Below are positions 57,556 to 64,000 of a DNA stretch of 64,000 nucleotides, one piece after another. Within the stretch, counting starts at the first letter, position 1. Each line of letters opens with the position of its first letter. The DNA is from Hyphomicrobiales bacterium (lineage in GTDB: Bacteria; Pseudomonadota; Alphaproteobacteria; Rhizobiales; Rhizobiaceae). The notes below the pieces were generated by a model. It did not search any database and was not told the DNA's origin. It saw only the letters and a program-made list of their open reading frames with translations. The DNA lies in the NCBI GenBank assembly GCA_900467745.1, contig UBQW01000022.1:160139-224138 (forward strand). The letters are read 5' to 3'. Position numbers and translations under genes: made by a program.

Positions 57556-58374
57556 ATGATGAAATGGACCCGCTTCAACGTCGCCTCCGTGACACTCGGC
57601 TTCGCCTTCCTCTATCTGCCGATCGTGCTGCTCGTCGTCTTCTCGTTCAACGAATCGAAGCTCGTCACCGTCTGGGGCGGCTTTTCGACCAAGTGGTACG
57701 TGTCGCTCTTCCAGAACCAGGCGCTGCTCGACGCCGCCTGGGTGACGCTGCGCGTTGGCGTGCTCTCGGCCACCGCGGCGACCATTCTCGGTACGCTCGC
57801 CGCCATCACGCTGGTGCGCTACACGCGCTTCCGCGGCCGCATGCTCTTCTCCGGCATGGTCTACGCGCCGCTGGTCATGCCCGAAGTCATCACCGGCCTG
57901 TCTTTGCTTCTGCTTTTCGTGGCAATCGGCTTCGACCGCGGCTTCTGGACCATCACGCTGGCGCATACGACGCTCACCATGTGCTTCGTCGCCGTCGTCG
58001 TGCAGTCGCGCCTGCTGACCTTCGATCGGTCGATCGAGGAGGCAGCGCTTGATCTCGGCTCGCCGCCGGTGCGCACCTTCTTCGAGATCACGCTGCCGAT
58101 CATCGCGCCCGCCGTGGCGTCCGGCTGGATCCTCGCCTTCACCCTGTCGCTGGACGATCTCGTCATCGCCAGCTTCACCTCAGGGCCCGGCGCCACCACA
58201 TTGCCGATGAAGATCTACAGCCAGGTGCGCCTCGGCGTCACGCCCGAGATCAACGCGGTCTGCACGCTGCTGATTGCCATCGTCGCAGTTGGCGTCATCT
58301 GCGCATCGGTCATCACCAAGCGGCGCGAGCTGCAGCGTGAGAGGGATGAACGGGCGGCGGCGAACGCCCCGTGA
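57556..58374 (+). CDS. potI: Polyamine ABC transporter permease
   Basis: 272 aa, about six membrane helices, PotC/PotI type: YLPIVLLVVFSFNESKLVTV near the N-terminus, EAA loop SIEEAALDLGSPPVRTFFEI, and TLSLDDLVIASFTSGPGATT. Starts 3 bp after potH. Last gene of the operon; its stop codon abuts that of the convergent asmA-like gene, leaving no space for a separate terminator. Confidence 0.93.
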   Translation: MMKWTRFNVASVTLGFAFLYLPIVLLVVFSFNESKLVTVWGGFSTKWYVSLFQNQALLDAAWVTLRVGVLSATAATILGTLAAITLVRYTRFRGRMLFSGMVYAPLVMPEVITGLSLLLLFVAIGFDRGFWTITLAHTTLTMCFVAVVVQSRLLTFDRSIEEAALDLGSPPVRTFFEITLPIIAPAVASGWILAFTLSLDDLVIASFTSGPGATTLPMKIYSQVRLGVTPEINAVCTLLIAIVAVGVICASVITKRRELQRERDERAAANAP

Positions 58375-60267
58375 TTACTTCGTGGCGCCTTCCTGCGGCT
58401 GCTGCTGGTTGCCCGGCAACGCCGAGAGGACCGGGTCCGGCCATGAGCCGCCGACGAAGAACGGCAGCACGGGAAACGCCGCGTCGTTTACGGGATCGGT
58501 GGCAATGATCTTGCCAGATAGCGCGAGCCCGCTCGACTTGTAGGGAATGACGCCTGACAGCGTGATCGTTTCCTGCGGCCCCTCGATCCGGCCGCGCTTG
58601 ATCTGCGCGGCACCGTCGTCGAGATCGGCCGCGATATCCAGGCGATCGAACGCGAAGGCGCGATGCGAGACGGCGCTCAGCGCAAAGAACTCTGCCTTCG
58701 CCGCTTCGCTGCGCACCGCCTCGGAATCAAACCCGGGCAGCGAGCCTGATTGCGTGCGAAAATGAATGTTGCCGGTCACATCAGCCGGCCCCGCCTTCCA
58801 GATCGGCAGCGCGGTGCGCACGGCAAGGTCGAGCGAGCCGGTTGCAAGCGGCAGCGGCCCCTTCAGGTTCAGGCGTTCGATCAGGCTGGCGAAATCCGCG
58901 CCGCGGATCGACATCTGCAGCTTGCCGCCGCCATCGAAGTCGCCGCGCGTCGTCTCGATATGGGCAGTCAGCGAGCCGCCCTCGAACTGGCTGTCGCCGA
59001 CATCAAACCGCGCCTCGTTGCTGGAAACGATGATGCTGGCGCCGACATTGGAGAGCTTGAACGGGGCGAGATCGGCCTGCTTGGCAGACAGGCGCAGGTC
59101 GATATCGAGCTGCTGCAAGGCTCCGCCGTCTGGCGGCCCATGGTCTTCGCCGGCCACGAGCCGCACCACGAAGGCATCGAACAGGGATTTGAAGTTGATC
59201 TGATCGAAAGCCAGCGTGCCGCCGAGCTTGGCGCGCTTGCCGGGCACGAAGCTCACATCCATGGCGCCATTGGCGTTCGAGCCGTTCATGCCGAGCGTGA
59301 GGTTATCGAAGCGAAAGCCGTTCGCCGACGATGTCACATCGCTGTCGATGGAAAATGCCCTGAGGGTCGCCGCGTCGGGTAGCGCACGCCCCGCCCATGT
59401 CAGCAAGGCCGGCAGATCCGGAATGCCGACGGACATCGTGCCCTGCAGGCTGAAGAGATGGGCAATATTGGCGACCCCATCGAACTTGGCCGTCACGAGG
59501 TTCGATGTCAGCGCGGCCCTCAGCGGTGCATTCTTGCCGCCGAAGGTCAGCAACGGGCTGCGCGACGAGAAGTCCAGCTTCAGGTCGAGGCCATTTGTGC
59601 GAGCGATTAGCACCGCGCTGATCGGGCTCGAGAGGCGCGGCCAGCCGATATCGGCGGTCACGCCGTCGAAGCGGTAGGTCTTGCCACTGGCGACATCGGT
59701 CACGTTCAAGGTGCCGTCTTCGACCGTGATGGTGCCGATGTCGGCATCCAGCGTCGTGTCGAGCGTCTCCTCGCCGTTCTTTTCCTGCGCGCCGGCGATC
59801 GCCTGCGCCAACTGGCCGTCATTCGTCCAGTCGATCGTGCCATCGCGCTCGCGGGTCAAAAGCAGGTTGGGGCGCAGGATATGGAATTCGTGGAAGCTCG
59901 CCTTGCCCCTGAAGGCATCGATCAGGCTGAACTCGGCCGAAATGCTTTCGATGGTGCCGAGCAGCTTGTTGTTGGCGTCCTTCTGGCGCACCGCGATCTT
60001 GTTGACGGTGATGCGCGGCGTCGGCCAGAACTCGATGACAGGTGATCCGGAAATCTCGGCATTATAGCCCGTCCATCGCGAAAGCCTGTCCTCGATGCCG
60101 GAGCGCACGAGCCCGGTCGAGATCACATAGGGGCCAGCCACCCGAAGCGAAACGAAGACGGCAAGAAAGACCAACAGCGAGATCGTCGCGACGCGGGCGA
60201 CACCCGGCAGCCAACGAGAGACGGGCCTGATTTTTATCCGCCGCGGCGGTGGTCGGGACGTACCCAT
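58375..60267 (-). CDS. AsmA-family protein
   Basis: 630 aa. A basic N-terminus and one membrane helix (ARVATISLLVFLAVFVSLRV) are followed by a long, beta-rich periplasmic region. AsmA markers include PVIEFWPTPRITVNKIAVRQ and the C-terminal repeat LPLATGSLDLAVRTALPIWK. AsmA-like proteins span toward the outer membrane and are linked to lipid transport and outer-membrane assembly. Gene ends directly at the potI stop. Divergent from the acetoacetyl-CoA synthetase gene. Confidence 0.85.
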   Translation of the reverse strand: MGTSRPPPRRIKIRPVSRWLPGVARVATISLLVFLAVFVSLRVAGPYVISTGLVRSGIEDRLSRWTGYNAEISGSPVIEFWPTPRITVNKIAVRQKDANNKLLGTIESISAEFSLIDAFRGKASFHEFHILRPNLLLTRERDGTIDWTNDGQLAQAIAGAQEKNGEETLDTTLDADIGTITVEDGTLNVTDVASGKTYRFDGVTADIGWPRLSSPISAVLIARTNGLDLKLDFSSRSPLLTFGGKNAPLRAALTSNLVTAKFDGVANIAHLFSLQGTMSVGIPDLPALLTWAGRALPDAATLRAFSIDSDVTSSANGFRFDNLTLGMNGSNANGAMDVSFVPGKRAKLGGTLAFDQINFKSLFDAFVVRLVAGEDHGPPDGGALQQLDIDLRLSAKQADLAPFKLSNVGASIIVSSNEARFDVGDSQFEGGSLTAHIETTRGDFDGGGKLQMSIRGADFASLIERLNLKGPLPLATGSLDLAVRTALPIWKAGPADVTGNIHFRTQSGSLPGFDSEAVRSEAAKAEFFALSAVSHRAFAFDRLDIAADLDDGAAQIKRGRIEGPQETITLSGVIPYKSSGLALSGKIIATDPVNDAAFPVLPFFVGGSWPDPVLSALPGNQQQPQEGATK

Positions 60268-60427
60268 GCGTTTCGCCAGTCTTTCGACATCTGCCCGTTA
60301 ATGTACTGAAATTCCGGATATATCAAATGCCGGGCGGTTGCAAATATATAGCCGGGCGACCCGATCGGCCGCCACCTTTATCCGTCTTCATGGCGTGTTA
60401 TATAGGGGCTAACAAGAGGAGTTCTGC

Positions 60428-62380
<1,953 letters not shown>

Positions 62381-62572
62381 ATCGTTAAAATGATAGCGAA
62401 ACTACAATATATGACCGGGCAGAGCTTCCTGGCTCCGGCAACCTTTCGTTAAGAAAGCCTTGTCAAAGGTAAATGTAACTTGGGGCTGCATATGAACGAG
62501 GCAGCTTGGAGCCTTTGCTCCCGCAACATGATGTTAATCGCCTAGTCCTTGTTGAACAGCACCCAAACTCTC

Positions 62573-62598
62573 AGGCAGCCTCTTGGCTGCCTTTTTTC
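62573..62598 (+). terminator. Rho-independent terminator (aacS 3' end or candidate small RNA)
   Basis: Stem AGGCAGCC/GGCTGCCT with a TCTT loop followed by TTTTTCTT. It lies 193 nt after the aacS stop, which is unusually far, so it could end a long 3' untranslated region or a separate small RNA starting somewhere in 62400-62520. I found no convincing promoter for the latter. Confidence 0.75.

Positions 62599-64000
<1,402 letters not shown>

Overview
The window is a chromosomal segment of a rhizobium. The GC-rich coding sequence, multi-flagellin cluster with flaF/flbT/rem and motB-motC-fliK, alpha-glucoside (agl) operon beside zwf-pgl-edd, and cbrA-like kinase all fit Rhizobium/Sinorhizobium. 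The gene order resembles the main chromosome of Rhizobium leguminosarum/etli-type strains as I remember it; species cannot be fixed without a search. No rRNA, tRNA, CRISPR array, prophage or insertion sequence was recognised.

Layout. (1) 58-1965, minus strand: a TPR/GT41 (SPINDLY-like) glycosyltransferase beside four flagellin genes (2346-7083). The flagellin genes share a leader element (GGCATGA, then a CCGG hairpin about 23 nt later). A 272-bp element with 33-bp terminal inverted repeats sits between the first two. (2) 7251-12534: stator and hook-length genes (FliH-like ORF, motB, motC, fliK, lytic transglycosylase), then the regulator rem (12817-13488). (3) 13617-23968: hook, filament and export genes (flgE, flgK, flgL, flaF, flbT, flgD, fliQ, flhA, fliR) and four small genes resembling FliJ, FlgJ, FlgN and a membrane-anchored protein. 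(4) 24218-26925: a WecG-type glycosyltransferase and an ExoP/Wzc-like protein without its kinase. (5) folD. (6) 27950-35761: aglR and the aglEFGAK alpha-glucoside uptake/hydrolysis operon, with two LacI-type operators between aglR and aglE. (7) A degenerate PilZ protein, then minus-strand zwf-pgl-edd, so alpha-glucoside uptake lies next to the upper Entner-Doudoroff pathway. (8) A gamma-glutamylputrescine synthetase/oxidase-like pair, an HI0933-family flavoprotein and a 47-residue membrane peptide. (9) Two chemoreceptor genes, the second interrupted by two single-base frameshifts, and a LysR regulator. (10) aceA with a 78-residue partner, divergent from an XRE/ScfR-type regulator. (11) A putrescine-type potFGHI operon. 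(12) An AsmA protein, acetoacetyl-CoA synthetase, and the 3' part of a PAS sensor kinase resembling CbrA, which runs off the right edge.

Together, the left third builds and powers the flagellum. FlaF/FlbT are candidates for acting on the shared flagellin leaders, and the GT41 protein is a candidate flagellin glycosyltransferase. The right two thirds are carbon, polyamine and two-carbon metabolism plus chemotaxis and cell-cycle signalling. Nothing is proven to be an undescribed system. The best leads are the flagellin leader element, the unnamed small flagellar genes (FliH/FliJ/FlgN candidates), the inverted-repeat element, and several small genes supported by good ribosome binding sites.
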